Of a DNA stretch of 64,000 bases, positions 53,920 to 63,807 are shown piece after piece. The notes under the pieces were generated by a model. It saw only the letters and a list, made by a program, of their open reading frames with translations, searched no databases and had not been told where the DNA came from. Origin of the DNA: Phycicoccus sp. M110.8 (GTDB taxonomy: Bacteria; Actinomycetota; Actinomycetes; Actinomycetales; Dermatophilaceae); the NCBI RefSeq assembly GCF_032464895.1, contig NZ_JAWDIC010000005.1, positions 1 through 64,000 on the forward strand. Direction: 5' to 3'. Within the stretch, counting starts at the first letter, position 1; each line of letters opens with the position of its first letter. Made by a program: the position numbers and the translations under genes.

Positions 53920-54905
53920 TGACCACCACCGCCGCCCCCGCCGCCACCACCGCTGTCGACATGTCGGTGGACCTCGCCGGCATGCGGCTGCCCAGCCCGA
54001 TGATGACGGCCTCGGGCTGCGCGGCCAACGGCAAGGAGCTCGCCCGCTTCTTCGACCTGCGCGAGCTCGGCGCCTTCGTCACCAAGTCCGTCATGGCCGA
54101 CCCCCGGTCCGGCCGGGGCACGCCGCGGATGGCCGAGACGCCCTCGGGCATGCTGAACTCGATCGGCCTGCAGGGCCCGGGCATCACCGCTTTCGTCGAG
54201 CAGGACCTGGCGTGGCTGCACGAGAACGGCGCCCGGGTGCTGGTCTCGATCGCCGGCGGCACGAGCGCCGAGTTCGCGGACGTCGCGGCGCGGCTGGCGG
54301 CCAGCGAGGCGTTCGCCGCCGTCGTGGGCGTCGAGGTGAACATCTCCTGCCCCAACGTCGCCAACCGCGGCCTGGTCTTCGCCTGCGACCCGGCCGCCTC
54401 GGCCGACGTGCTCTCGCAGGTCCGACCCCAGCTGCCACCTGAGGTGCCGATCTTCGCCAAGCTCACGCCCGACGTGACCGACATCGTGACCGTGGCGCAG
54501 GCGGCGGTCGAGGCCGGCGCCGACGGGCTGACCATGATCAACACCCTGCTCGGCATGGTCATCGACACCGACCTGCTGCGCCCCCAGGTCGCCGGCGTGA
54601 CGGGCGGCCTGTCGGGCCCGGCCGTCCGCCCGGTGGCCGTCCGAGCCATCTGGCAGACCCGGGCCGCCATGCGCGACGGGCGGCTGCCCGAGGTGCCGGT
54701 CATCGGCGTCGGGGGGGTGCGCACCGGTCGCGACGCCCTCGAGCTCGTCGCCGCGGGCGCCTCGGCGGTCCAAGTCGGGACCGCGGCGTTCAACGACCCC
54801 AACGCCCCGGTCCGCGTCGGACGCGAGCTCAGGGACCTGCTGCACGAGAAGGGGTTCTCCCGGCTGTCGGACGTCGTCGGGATCGCCCACGAGAGGATGG
54901 CGTGA
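53919..54905 (+). CDS. pyrD: Dihydroorotate dehydrogenase, class 1B
   Basis: 328 aa. FMN-binding barrel with MMTASGCAANGKE, the active-site Cys in VNISCPNVANRG (Cys marks class 1; class 2 has Ser), and GVGGVRTGRDALE. With PyrK it is a soluble NAD-dependent enzyme rather than the quinone-linked class 2 protein of mycobacteria. ATG shares one base with the pyrK stop. The first ~18 residues are a Thr/Ala-rich extension. Confidence 0.94.
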   Translation: MTTTAAPAATTAVDMSVDLAGMRLPSPMMTASGCAANGKELARFFDLRELGAFVTKSVMADPRSGRGTPRMAETPSGMLNSIGLQGPGITAFVEQDLAWLHENGARVLVSIAGGTSAEFADVAARLAASEAFAAVVGVEVNISCPNVANRGLVFACDPAASADVLSQVRPQLPPEVPIFAKLTPDVTDIVTVAQAAVEAGADGLTMINTLLGMVIDTDLLRPQVAGVTGGLSGPAVRPVAVRAIWQTRAAMRDGRLPEVPVIGVGGVRTGRDALELVAAGASAVQVGTAAFNDPNAPVRVGRELRDLLHEKGFSRLSDVVGIAHERMA

Positions 54906-54906
54906 C

Positions 54907-55770
54907 ATGAGCGGTACCAGCGAGACCACCTTCGGCCAGCGGCTCCGCGCCGCCACCCGGGCCCACGGGCCGTTGTGCGCGGGCATCGACCCGCACCGCA
55001 CCCTCGTCGAGTCGTGGGGCCTGACCTACGACCTCGAGGGCCTGACCCGGTTCACCGAGACCTGCGTCGAGGCGTTCGCCGGGCACGTGGCCGTGGTCAA
55101 GCCGCAGTCCGCCTTCTTCGAGGTCTTCGGCTCCGCCGGGGTCGCCGTCCTCGAGCGCGCCACCCGTGCGCTGCACGAGGCCGGCACCCTCGTGCTCGTG
55201 GACGCCAAGCGTGGCGACATCGGGAGCACGATGGCGGCCTACGCCGAGGCGTTCCTCGGCAAGGACGCCGTGGCGCCCGGGGACGCCGTGACCCTGAGCC
55301 CGTTCCTCGGGTTCGAGTCGCTGCGCCCGGCCCTCGACCTGGCCGCCCAGACCGGTCGCGGGGTCTTCGTCCTGGCGCTCACGTCCAACCCCGAGGGCCG
55401 GACCGTGCAGCACGCGCGACTGCGCGACACCAGCGTGGCGGAGGGCATCGTGCGCAGCGCCGCCGCCGAGAACGCCGCCGCGGGGGAGCGGGGCGAGCTC
55501 GGCAGCGTCGGACTGGTCGTGGGCGCCACCGTCGGCACCGCCGTCCAGGAGCTCCAGCTCGACCTCGCCGCCGTCAACGGGCCGCTCCTGGCCCCCGGCG
55601 TGGGTGCCCAGGGCGGCACGAGCGACGACCTGCGGCGGGTCTTCGGCGACGCCCTTCCCAACGTCCTCCCGGCCAGCAGCCGTGAGGTCCTGTCGGCGGG
55701 CCCGGACGTGTCCGCGCTGCGCGACCGGGTCCGGTCGACCAGCCAGGCCATGGCCGCGCTGCTGCACTGA
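54907..55770 (+). CDS. pyrF: Orotidine 5'-phosphate decarboxylase (type 2)
   Basis: 287 aa. The catalytic DAKRGDIGST and N-terminal LCAGIDPHRTLVESWGL mark the long type 2 OMPDC of Actinobacteria. ATG 1 nt after the pyrD stop. Last gene of the pyr operon; pyrE is not present in the window. Confidence 0.95.
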   Translation: MSGTSETTFGQRLRAATRAHGPLCAGIDPHRTLVESWGLTYDLEGLTRFTETCVEAFAGHVAVVKPQSAFFEVFGSAGVAVLERATRALHEAGTLVLVDAKRGDIGSTMAAYAEAFLGKDAVAPGDAVTLSPFLGFESLRPALDLAAQTGRGVFVLALTSNPEGRTVQHARLRDTSVAEGIVRSAAAENAAAGERGELGSVGLVVGATVGTAVQELQLDLAAVNGPLLAPGVGAQGGTSDDLRRVFGDALPNVLPASSREVLSAGPDVSALRDRVRSTSQAMAALLH

Positions 55771-55799
55771 CCGGCGCGGCCGGCTGACCGGCGCGGCCG
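55767..55799. repeat. 16-bp direct repeat after pyrF
   Basis: CTGACCGGCGCGGCCG occurs at 55767-55782 and 55784-55799, the first copy holding the pyrF stop. The GC-rich block between pyrF and mihF also contains further GGCGCGGC copies and may fold into a terminator-like structure, but no T-run is seen. Confidence 0.8.
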
Positions 55800-55843
55800 A
55801 CAGGCGCGGCAGGCGCCGGGGAGAAGACTTCCCCGTCGGTTGC

Positions 55844-55849
55844 TAGAGT
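55844..55849 (+). promoter_or_regulatory. -10 box of mihF
   Basis: TAGAGT, giving a ~60-nt leader with the AAGGAGA ribosome-binding site at 55902-55908. Confidence 0.6.
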
Positions 55850-55915
55850 CAGTGCCACCCCACCCCCCGAACCGACTCGCGTGCACCAAGCACGTCCGCA
55901 CAAGGAGACGCAGCC

Positions 55916-56233
55916 GTGGCCCTTCCCCCGTTGACGCCGGAGCAGCGAGCTGCCGCCCTGGAGAAGGCCGCCGTCGCCCGACGGGAGCGTGCAGCGGTGA
56001 AGAACCGCCTCAAGTACGCCCAGGGGTCGCTGAAGGAGGTCATCGCTGACGGCAAGGAGAACGAGGTCGTGGGCAAGATGAAGGTCTCCGCCCTCCTCGA
56101 GTCCATGCCCGGGGTGGGCCGGGTGCGCGCCCGCCAGATCATGGAGGAGGTCGGCATCTCCGAGAGCCGGCGCGTCCGTGGCCTCGGCGCGAACCAGATC
56201 TCCGCGCTGCTCACCCGCTTCGACGAGGCGTGA
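55916..56233 (+). CDS. mihF: Integration host factor, actinobacterial type (mIHF/sIHF)
   Basis: 105 aa basic helical DNA-binding protein. The helix-two-turn-helix segment [18 protein letters not shown] (about 64-81) is the family hallmark. Nucleoid-associated, essential in mycobacteria, needed for phage L5 integration. GTG start with AAGGAGA 8 nt upstream; gmk overlaps by 4 bases. Confidence 0.95.
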   Translation: MALPPLTPEQRAAALEKAAVARRERAAVKNRLKYAQGSLKEVIADGKENEVVGKMKVSALLESMPGVGRVRARQIMEEVGISESRRVRGLGANQISALLTRFDEA

Positions 56234-56814
56234 GCGGGTCCGCTCCAGGGGACACCGACCGGGCCCACCGCCTCGTCGTCCTCGCCGGCCCCACCGCGGT
56301 CGGCAAGGGCACCGTCTCGGCATACGTCCGCGACCACTTCCCCGACGTCTGGCTGAGCGTCTCCGCCACCACCCGCCGCCCCCGCCCGGGGGAGGAGGAC
56401 GGCATCCACTACCACTTCGTCGACGCCGGCGAGTTCGCCCGGATGGACCGTGACGGCGAGCTGCTGGAGTCCGCCGTCGTGCACGGCCGGAACTCCTACG
56501 GCACGCCGCGTCGCCCGGTCGAGGACGCGCTGGCCGCGCACCGCATGGCCCTGCTCGAGATCGACCTGCAGGGCGCGCGCCAGGTGCGCCAGACGATGCC
56601 CGAGGCGCTGTTCGTCTTCCTGGCGCCCCCGAGCTGGGACGAGCTGGTGCGCCGGCTCGTCGGCCGGGGCACCGAGGACGAGGAGGAGCGCACCCGCCGG
56701 CTCGAGACGGCCAAGGTGGAGATGGCCGCCGAGAAGGAGTTCGACGTCACCATCGTCAACGACGACGTTCGTCGGGCTGCCGAAGAACTCGTATCATTGA
56801 TGCGGACCCACTGA
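56230..56814 (+). CDS. gmk: Guanylate kinase
   Basis: 194 aa. P-loop GPTAVGKGT at residues 20-28, GMP-binding [20 protein letters not shown] and the DLQGARQV motif. Phosphorylates GMP to GDP. GTG overlaps mihF by 4 bases. The last ~15 codons are unusually A+T-rich because they hold the rpoZ promoter. Confidence 0.96.
   Translation: MSGSAPGDTDRAHRLVVLAGPTAVGKGTVSAYVRDHFPDVWLSVSATTRRPRPGEEDGIHYHFVDAGEFARMDRDGELLESAVVHGRNSYGTPRRPVEDALAAHRMALLEIDLQGARQVRQTMPEALFVFLAPPSWDELVRRLVGRGTEDEEERTRRLETAKVEMAAEKEFDVTIVNDDVRRAAEELVSLMRTH
56792..56797 (+). promoter_or_regulatory. -10 box of rpoZ inside the gmk 3' end
   Basis: TATCAT within the final codons of gmk, ~60 nt before the rpoZ start. Local A+T enrichment supports it. 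Confidence 0.5.
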
Positions 56815-56856
56815 CCGAGCTGTCCCGAGACAGCGACTGCACCCGACAACAGAGAT

Positions 56857-57132
56857 GTGAGCACCCACGTGTCCGGAACCGTCGCCAACCCCATCGGCAT
56901 CACCAACCCGCCGATCGACGACCTCCTCACCAAGGCCGACTCCAAGTACGCCCTGGTCATCTACTCGGCCAAGCGCGCCCGCCAGATCAACGCGTACTAC
57001 AGCCAGCTCCAGGAGGGCCTGCTCGAGTACGTCGGCCCACTCGTCGACAGCCAGGTGCACGAGAAGCCCATGTCCATCGCGCTGCGCGAGATCAACGAGG
57101 GCCTGGTCACCTCCGAGCCGATCGAGGCCTGA
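56857..57132 (+). CDS. rpoZ: RNA polymerase omega subunit
   Basis: 91 aa. Conserved [27 protein letters not shown] and the C-terminal [10 protein letters not shown] segment. Assists beta' folding; in many bacteria it mediates ppGpp response. GTG 56857 chosen; GTG 56869 (SGTVANP) is the alternative. Confidence 0.94.
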   Translation: MSTHVSGTVANPIGITNPPIDDLLTKADSKYALVIYSAKRARQINAYYSQLQEGLLEYVGPLVDSQVHEKPMSIALREINEGLVTSEPIEA

Positions 57133-57166
57133 GCCAGACCCCACCCCCCGACGCAGGGAGTCCTCG

Positions 57167-58456
57167 ATGGCGCGGATCGTCCTCGGTGTCAGCGGTGGCA
57201 TCGCGGCCTACAAGGCCTGCTCGCTGCTGCGCCTGCTGACCGAGTCCGGCCACGACGTCACCGTGGTGCCGACCGCGTCGGCCCTGCAGTTCGTCGGCGC
57301 CCCCACGTGGGAGGCGCTTTCGGGCAAGCCGGTCCACACCGACGTGTGGTCCGGCGTCCACGAGGTCCCGCACGTGCGCCTGGGCAAGCAGGCCGACCTC
57401 GTCGTCGTCGCCCCCGCGACCGCCGACCTGCTCGCCAAGGCCGCGCACGGGCTGGCCGGTGACCTGCTCACCAACGTGCTGCTCACCGCGCGCTGCCCCG
57501 TCGTCATGGCCCCGGCGATGCACACCGAGATGTGGGAGCACCCGGCCACACAGGCCAACGTCGAGACGCTCACCGAGCGCGGCGTGCACGTCGTCCCGCC
57601 GGCCAGCGGCCGGCTCACCGGCGCCGACACCGGCCCGGGGCGGCTCCCCGAGCCTGAGGACCTGTATGCCGTGTGCGCGCGGATTCTCCAGCACGGCCAC
57701 CCCGGCGTCGCCTCGCCCACCGGGCCCGACGCGGCCCACACCAGCCGCTCGGCGGCCACGCCGGCCGACGAGCACGGGCTCGAGGGCCGCCGGGTCGTCG
57801 TGAGCGCCGGTGGCACCCGGGAGCCGCTGGACCCCGTGCGGTTCCTCGGCAACCACAGCTCGGGCAAGCAGGGCTACGCCCTGGCCCGGGTCGCGGCGCG
57901 GCGCGGGGCCGAGGTCGTCCTCGTCGCCGCGAACAGCTCCCTGCCGGCCCCGGAGGGCGTCACCGTCGTGCCGGTGCAGACCGCCCTGGAGCTGCAGGAC
58001 GCTGTCCTCGAGGCGTCCCGCGAGGCCGACGTCGTCGTCATGGCTGCGGCGGTGGCCGACTTCCGGCCGGCCCGGTACGCCGACGCCAAGATCAAGAAGA
58101 CGCACGACCCGGCCGACCCCGACGCAGCTCCCACAATCGAGCTGGTTCGCAACCCCGACATCCTCGCCGGGCTCGTACAGGAGCGCGGCGACGACGCGAG
58201 CCCTGTGGTGGTCGGCTTCGCGGCAGAGACTGGTGACGCCCAGGGGAGCGTCCTCGACCACGGCCGGGAGAAGCTGCTCCGCAAGGGCTGCGACCTGCTC
58301 GTCGTGAACGAGGTCGGCGCCGACAAGACGTTCGGGCACGACGACAACACCGTGCACATCCTGCGCCAGGGCAGCAGCCACGTCGTCGACGCCGGGCCCG
58401 CCTCCAAGGACGAGGTGGCTGCCGCAGTCTGGGACGCCGTGCAGGAGATCCTGTAG
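57167..58456 (+). CDS. coaBC: Bifunctional phosphopantothenoylcysteine decarboxylase/synthetase
   Basis: 429 aa. CoaC flavoprotein domain (1-180: GGIAAYKACSLLRLL, catalytic His in EVPHVRLGKQADL, PAMHTEMWEHPATQ) and CoaB synthetase domain (about 205-425: SAGGTREPLDPVRFLGNHSSGK, AAAVADFRP, KIKK, LLVVNEV). Makes 4'-phosphopantetheine for CoA. The CoaC substrate flap reads GRLTGADTGPGRL, without the Cys seen in E. coli Dfp. GGGAG precedes ATG 57167. Confidence 0.95.
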   Translation: MARIVLGVSGGIAAYKACSLLRLLTESGHDVTVVPTASALQFVGAPTWEALSGKPVHTDVWSGVHEVPHVRLGKQADLVVVAPATADLLAKAAHGLAGDLLTNVLLTARCPVVMAPAMHTEMWEHPATQANVETLTERGVHVVPPASGRLTGADTGPGRLPEPEDLYAVCARILQHGHPGVASPTGPDAAHTSRSAATPADEHGLEGRRVVVSAGGTREPLDPVRFLGNHSSGKQGYALARVAARRGAEVVLVAANSSLPAPEGVTVVPVQTALELQDAVLEASREADVVVMAAAVADFRPARYADAKIKKTHDPADPDAAPTIELVRNPDILAGLVQERGDDASPVVVGFAAETGDAQGSVLDHGREKLLRKGCDLLVVNEVGADKTFGHDDNTVHILRQGSSHVVDAGPASKDEVAAAVWDAVQEIL

Positions 58457-58463
58457 CCGCGGC

Positions 58464-58501
58464 TACACTCGCGAGGTCGTCGGTCCCACCGGGCCGGGAC
58501 C
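58464..58501 (+). promoter_or_regulatory. metK promoter -10 and leader hairpin
   Basis: TACACT at 58464-58469, then a GGTCCC/GGGACC stem (58482-58487 with 58496-58501) in the ~55-nt leader. AAAGGAG at 58519-58525 is the ribosome-binding site. Too short for a SAM riboswitch of any class I know. Confidence 0.5.
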
Positions 58502-58531
58502 CCGAAACGTCGTTGCGCAAAGGAGACCTGA

Positions 58532-59752
<1,221 letters not shown>

Positions 59753-59776
59753 GCCCCCGCGGCACCTCTCACCGCC

Positions 59777-59818
59777 GACCCGGCCGACACCCTGCCCCGC
59801 AGGGCTGTCGGCCGGGTC
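59777..59818 (+). terminator. Intrinsic terminator of metK
   Basis: A 13-bp stem (59777-59789 with 59806-59818) continues as a 6-bp CCCTGC/GCAGGG stem with one bulged C and a CCC loop. It is followed by GACTAGTTTT. The T-run coincides with the priA -10 box. Confidence 0.9.
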
Positions 59819-59821
59819 GAC

Positions 59822-59827
59822 TAGTTT
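59822..59827 (+). promoter_or_regulatory. -10 box for leaderless priA
   Basis: TAGTTT followed by 6 nt and GTG 59834. It overlaps the U-tract of the metK terminator. Confidence 0.6.
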
Positions 59828-59833
59828 TCCGGT

Positions 59834-61897
59834 GTGTCCGAACCGGGAGCAGGGGAGCAGCTGGCGCTGATCCGCTCCGCCCTGCCCAAGGCGCCGCGCG
59901 TGCGACCCGAGCAGGAGCCCGCGGCCACCGACCCCGTCGCCGCCGTGGTCGTCGACACCGGCCTGGCACACCTCGACCGGCCGTTCGAGTACCTCGTGCC
60001 GGAGTCGATGGCGCAGACCGCCGTGCCGGGCGCGCGGGTCAAGGTCCGGTTCGCGGGCCAGGACCTCGACGGCTTCGTCGTCGAGCGCCGGGCCGAGCCC
60101 GAGCACACCGGGCGGCTGGCGCCGCTGCGGCGCGTGGTGTCGCCCGAGCCGGTGCTGACGCCGCCGCTGCTCGCCCTGTGCCGGGCCGTCGCCGGGCGCT
60201 ACGCCGGGACGCTCGGGGACGTGCTGCGCCTGGCCGTCCCGCCCCGCCACGCGGCGGCGGAGAAGGCCCTCGCCGAGCAGGCGCCCGAGCCCGACCCGTT
60301 GCCCTCGCCGCCCGACCGGGTGCCCTCGTGGAGCAGGTATGCCGGGGGGCCGGCCTTCCTCGCCCGGCTCGCCGCGGGGGAGTCGCCGGCCGCGTCCCTG
60401 CTCGCCCTTCCCGCCCGCACGCCTGACGAGGACTGGCCCACCGCCCTCGCCTTCGCGGCGGCGGCAGCCCTCGCGAGCGGTCGCGGCAGCGTCATCGTCG
60501 TGCCCGACCACCGCGACGTCCGCCGGGTCGACACCGCGCTCACCGCCGTCCTCGGCAAGGGGCGGCACGTCCGCCTGACCGCCGACCAGGGGCCGCAGGC
60601 CCGCTACACGGCGTGGCTGAAGCTGCTGCGTGGGCACGTGTCGGTCGTCGTCGGCACCCGGGCGGCCGCGTTCGCCCCGGTGCGCTCGCCGGGCCTGGTC
60701 GCGTGGTGGGACGACGGCGACGACCTGCTGGACGAGCCGCGTGCGCCGTACCCGCACGTGCGCGAGGTCCTGCTGGCCCGCGCCCGGATCGAGGGGGCGG
60801 CCGTCCTCAGCGCGGGCTTCACGCGCAGCGTGCCGGTGCAGCGCCTCGTCGAGGCCGACGAGCTGCGCACCGTGGCGGCGGCCTCGGTGCGTGGGGTCGT
60901 GCCCCGGGTCCGGGTCGCAGGCGAGGGGCTCGACGCCGAGCGGGACCCGGCTGCGTCCAGCGCCCACCTGCCGTCGGTCGCCTGGCGCACGGCCAAGGCG
61001 GCCCTGGAGTCCGGGCCGGTGCTGGTCCAGGTGCCGCGCCGGGGCTACCTGCCCTCGCTGGCCTGCCAGACCTGCCGCGCGCCCGTCCGGTGCCGCCACT
61101 GCGGCGGACCGGTGGCGCAGTCGGCACGCGGGGCCGAGCCCGCCTGCCGCTGGTGCGGCAAGGGCGTGGGCCGGTTCGAGTGCCGGGAGTGCGGGGGCCG
61201 TGAGCTGCGCTCCTCGGTCGTCGGCGCGCGGCGCACCGCCGAGGAGCTGGGCCGCGCCTTCCCCGGCGTGCCGGTCCACACGTCGGGCGCGGGCGCGGTG
61301 CTCGACACCGTGGCCGCGACGCCCGCGCTCGTCATCGCCACGCCGGGGGCCGAGCCCGTGGCCGACGGCGGGTATGCCGCCTCCCTGCTCCTCGACGCGT
61401 GGGCGTCCCTCGACCGGGCGACCCTGGACGCCGCCGAGGAGGCCCTGCGCCGGTGGCTGGGCGCGGCCGGCCTGACCCGCGGCGCCGCCGACGGCGGGCA
61501 GGTGGTGCTCTGCGGGGCACCGACGCACACGACCCTGCCGGTGGTGGAGGCGCTGGTCCGCTGGGACCCCGGCTGGTTCGCCGGTCGAGAGCTCGCCGAC
61601 CGGGCCGCCCTCCACCTGCCGCCGACGGTCGCCCTGGCCGCGATCACCGGGGAGCGCCGCGCGGTGCGTGCCACCGTCGAGCAGGCCGACCTGGCCCGGT
61701 TCGGGCTGCAGGACGTCGTGGAGCAGCTCGGTCCGCTCTCGGTCGGGCAGGACGAGGCGCGCGTGCTGCTGCGGGCACCGCTCGAGGTGGCGCCGGCCCT
61801 GGCCGAGGTGCTCGCCGACGTGCGCGCCTCGCGCAGCGCCCGCAAGGAGGCGGCCGGGGTGCAGCTCCGGATGGACCCGCCGGACCTCGCCGGGTGA
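59834..61897 (+). CDS. priA: PriA-like primosomal protein N' without ATPase motifs
   Basis: 687 aa. N-terminal 3'-DNA-binding domain (VVDTGLAHLDRPFEYLVPE onward), a helicase-like middle and the zinc-binding region with eight Cys between about residues 412 and 455. Walker A is absent: the GTGSGKT place reads ALPARTPDEDWPTA. The DEXH box place reads WWDDGDDLLDE. Actinobacterial PriA proteins are known to be degenerate in this way, so it probably works as a replication-restart scaffold, not a helicase. Start fixed by the -10 box. Confidence 0.9.
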   Translation: MSEPGAGEQLALIRSALPKAPRVRPEQEPAATDPVAAVVVDTGLAHLDRPFEYLVPESMAQTAVPGARVKVRFAGQDLDGFVVERRAEPEHTGRLAPLRRVVSPEPVLTPPLLALCRAVAGRYAGTLGDVLRLAVPPRHAAAEKALAEQAPEPDPLPSPPDRVPSWSRYAGGPAFLARLAAGESPAASLLALPARTPDEDWPTALAFAAAAALASGRGSVIVVPDHRDVRRVDTALTAVLGKGRHVRLTADQGPQARYTAWLKLLRGHVSVVVGTRAAAFAPVRSPGLVAWWDDGDDLLDEPRAPYPHVREVLLARARIEGAAVLSAGFTRSVPVQRLVEADELRTVAAASVRGVVPRVRVAGEGLDAERDPAASSAHLPSVAWRTAKAALESGPVLVQVPRRGYLPSLACQTCRAPVRCRHCGGPVAQSARGAEPACRWCGKGVGRFECRECGGRELRSSVVGARRTAEELGRAFPGVPVHTSGAGAVLDTVAATPALVIATPGAEPVADGGYAASLLLDAWASLDRATLDAAEEALRRWLGAAGLTRGAADGGQVVLCGAPTHTTLPVVEALVRWDPGWFAGRELADRAALHLPPTVALAAITGERRAVRATVEQADLARFGLQDVVEQLGPLSVGQDEARVLLRAPLEVAPALAEVLADVRASRSARKEAAGVQLRMDPPDLAG

Positions 61898-61968
61898 GGT
61901 GCCCCGCCACACACTCCCGACGGCCGCGCATGTCTGCGGGTCACATGGTGGAGGGCGGGCCGGCTGCC

Positions 61969-61974
61969 TAGCGT
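61969..61974 (+). promoter_or_regulatory. -10 box for leaderless hydrolase gene
   Basis: TAGCGT followed by 6 nt and ATG 61981. Confidence 0.6.
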
Positions 61975-61980
61975 GCGGTC

Positions 61981-63048
61981 ATGAGCGTGCGCACCGCCGC
62001 GAACGGCATCGACCAGAACGTCCTCGTGTGGGGTCCGCAGGACGGCATCCCGCTGCTGCTGGTCCACGGCAACTGCTCCTCGGCAGCCTTCTGGGAGCCG
62101 TTCGTGCGCGGACAGCTCGGCGGTGACGACGGTCCGTGGCGGGTGGTGGCCCCGGACCTGCGCGGGTACGGCGACAGCCAGACGGTGCCGGTGGACGCGA
62201 CCCGGGGCCTGCGCGACTTCGCCGACGACGTCGCGGCACTCCTCGACGTCGAGGGGCTGTTCGCGCCCGGCAGCACACCGCTGGTGGCGGCCCACTCGAT
62301 GGGCTGCGGCGTCGTGATGCAGCTCGCGGTCGACCACCCCGGCCGCGTCGCGGGTCTGCTGCTGGAGTCGCCGCTGTCGCCGTACGGGTTCGGGGGCACC
62401 CGGGACCTGGACGGCACACCCACGACCGAGGACTTCGCCGGCACGGGGGCGGGGGCGGTCAACCCGGACTTCGTCGCCCGGCTCGCCGCCAAGGACCGGT
62501 CCGGTGACGAGGCGACGACCCCGCGGGCCGTCATGCTCTCGGCCTACGTTGCCGACCCCTCGGCCTTCGGGGCCGACGAGGAGGCGATGCTCGACACCGT
62601 CCTGTCGACCGCGGTGGGGGAGGACAACTACCCGGGCGACGGCGCCACCAGCCCGAACTGGCCGACCACGGGTCCCGGCACCCGCGGGGTGACCAACGCG
62701 ATGTCGCCGCGATGGTTCCGTGTCGCCGACGAGCTGGTGCGCCTGGAGCCCAAGCCGCCGGTGGAGTGGGTGCGCGGCACGGCGGACGTGATCGTGTCCG
62801 ACACCTCGCTGTTCGACCTGGCGTACCTGGGGCAGCTGGGCGCCGTCCCGGGCTGGCCCGGGGAGCAGGACTGCCCGCCCCAGCCCATGGTCGGCCAGAC
62901 CCGCGCGGTGCTCGAGCGCTACGCCGCGGCCGGTGGCGCGTTCGCCGAGACCGCCCTCGACGGCTGCGGCCACTCACCCCACATCGAGCGGCCGGCCGAC
63001 GTCCTGGCGGCCCTCGAGCGGCTGGCGGGCGCAGCCCGCCTGCGCTGA
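61981..63048 (+). CDS. Alpha/beta hydrolase
   Basis: 355 aa. Oxyanion LLVHGNCSSAAFW, APDLRGYGDSQ, nucleophile elbow AHSMGCG (about Ser 104) and a C-terminal GCGHSPHIERP histidine. A ~110-residue cap domain lies between strands 6 and 7, longer than in simple esterases, with Trp/Pro/Gly-rich segments. Substrate unknown. It separates priA from def, which are often close. Confidence 0.87.
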   Translation: MSVRTAANGIDQNVLVWGPQDGIPLLLVHGNCSSAAFWEPFVRGQLGGDDGPWRVVAPDLRGYGDSQTVPVDATRGLRDFADDVAALLDVEGLFAPGSTPLVAAHSMGCGVVMQLAVDHPGRVAGLLLESPLSPYGFGGTRDLDGTPTTEDFAGTGAGAVNPDFVARLAAKDRSGDEATTPRAVMLSAYVADPSAFGADEEAMLDTVLSTAVGEDNYPGDGATSPNWPTTGPGTRGVTNAMSPRWFRVADELVRLEPKPPVEWVRGTADVIVSDTSLFDLAYLGQLGAVPGWPGEQDCPPQPMVGQTRAVLERYAAAGGAFAETALDGCGHSPHIERPADVLAALERLAGAARLR

Positions 63049-63141
63049 CACCGCCGCGTCGGGACGGCGGCCCGGGGCCCGCATCCCGCGCGCGGGGAGG
63101 CGGGACGCGGCGCGCCCCGGGTGCGGGTCGCGGCCTCTGGT

Positions 63142-63147
63142 TACGGT
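63142..63147 (+). promoter_or_regulatory. -10 box for leaderless HAD gene
   Basis: TACGGT followed by 6 nt and GTG 63154; this decides against the upstream GTG at 63121. Confidence 0.55.
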
Positions 63148-63153
63148 GGGCCG

Positions 63154-63798
63154 GTGACGTCCACGCCCACCGTCGTCTTCGACCTCGGCAACGTCCTCAT
63201 CGCGTGGGACCCGCACCCGGCCATCGCCGCCGCCGTCGGTCCCGACCGCGCCCGCGCGTTCCTCACCGGCGACTTCGGCTTCTCCGCGTGGAACCACGCG
63301 CAGGACGCCGGCCGATCCTGGGACGAGGGTGAGGCGGCGGCGCTGGCCACCCACCCGCACCTCGCCGACGAGATCCGCGCCTACCGCACCCACTTCGACC
63401 TCTCGATGGTCGGTCCCGTCGAGGGTTCGGTGACCATCCTGCGCACGCTGGCCGCCCATGGCACCCGGCTGCTCGCCCTCACCAACTGGTCGGCCGAGCT
63501 GTTCCCGCGGGCGCTGGAGCGGTTCGACTTCCTCTCGTTGTTCGAGCACATCACGGTCTCCGGCCGGATCTCGGTCGCCACGCCGGACCCGGCGGTCTTC
63601 CATCGGCTGGCCGCGGACGCGCCGGTCGACCTCCTGGGCGCGATCTTCGTCGACGACAGTCCCACCAACGTCGAGGCGGCGGCCTCGGTGGGCATGGACG
63701 CGATCACGTTCACGACGCCGGCGCAGCTGGCCCGCGAGCTGGCGCTTCGGGGGCTGCCGGCGCCGACCCCGGCCGAGCTGGGGGAGCCGCGCACCTAG
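63154..63798 (+). CDS. HAD-superfamily hydrolase (YihX-like, subfamily IA)
   Basis: 214 aa. Motif I FDLGNVL with the nucleophile Asp and Gly two residues on, as in YihX; motif II LTNWS; motif IV FVDDSPTNVEAA. The motif III Lys expected in front of PDP is Thr here (VATPDPAVF). A helical cap lies between motifs I and II. Sugar-phosphate phosphatase activity is the family expectation but the missing Lys makes it doubtful. Confidence 0.85.
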   Translation: MTSTPTVVFDLGNVLIAWDPHPAIAAAVGPDRARAFLTGDFGFSAWNHAQDAGRSWDEGEAAALATHPHLADEIRAYRTHFDLSMVGPVEGSVTILRTLAAHGTRLLALTNWSAELFPRALERFDFLSLFEHITVSGRISVATPDPAVFHRLAADAPVDLLGAIFVDDSPTNVEAAASVGMDAITFTTPAQLARELALRGLPAPTPAELGEPRT

Positions 63799-63801
63799 AC
63801 T
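63796..63801 (+). promoter_or_regulatory. -10 box for leaderless def
   Basis: TAGACT, including the HAD stop codon, 6 nt before GTG 63808. Confidence 0.6.
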
Positions 63802-63807
63802 GCTCAG

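Noticed and set aside
58470-58531. SAM riboswitch before metK
   Set aside because: Only one simple hairpin in a ~55-nt leader; none of the conserved cores of SAM riboswitch classes is visible.
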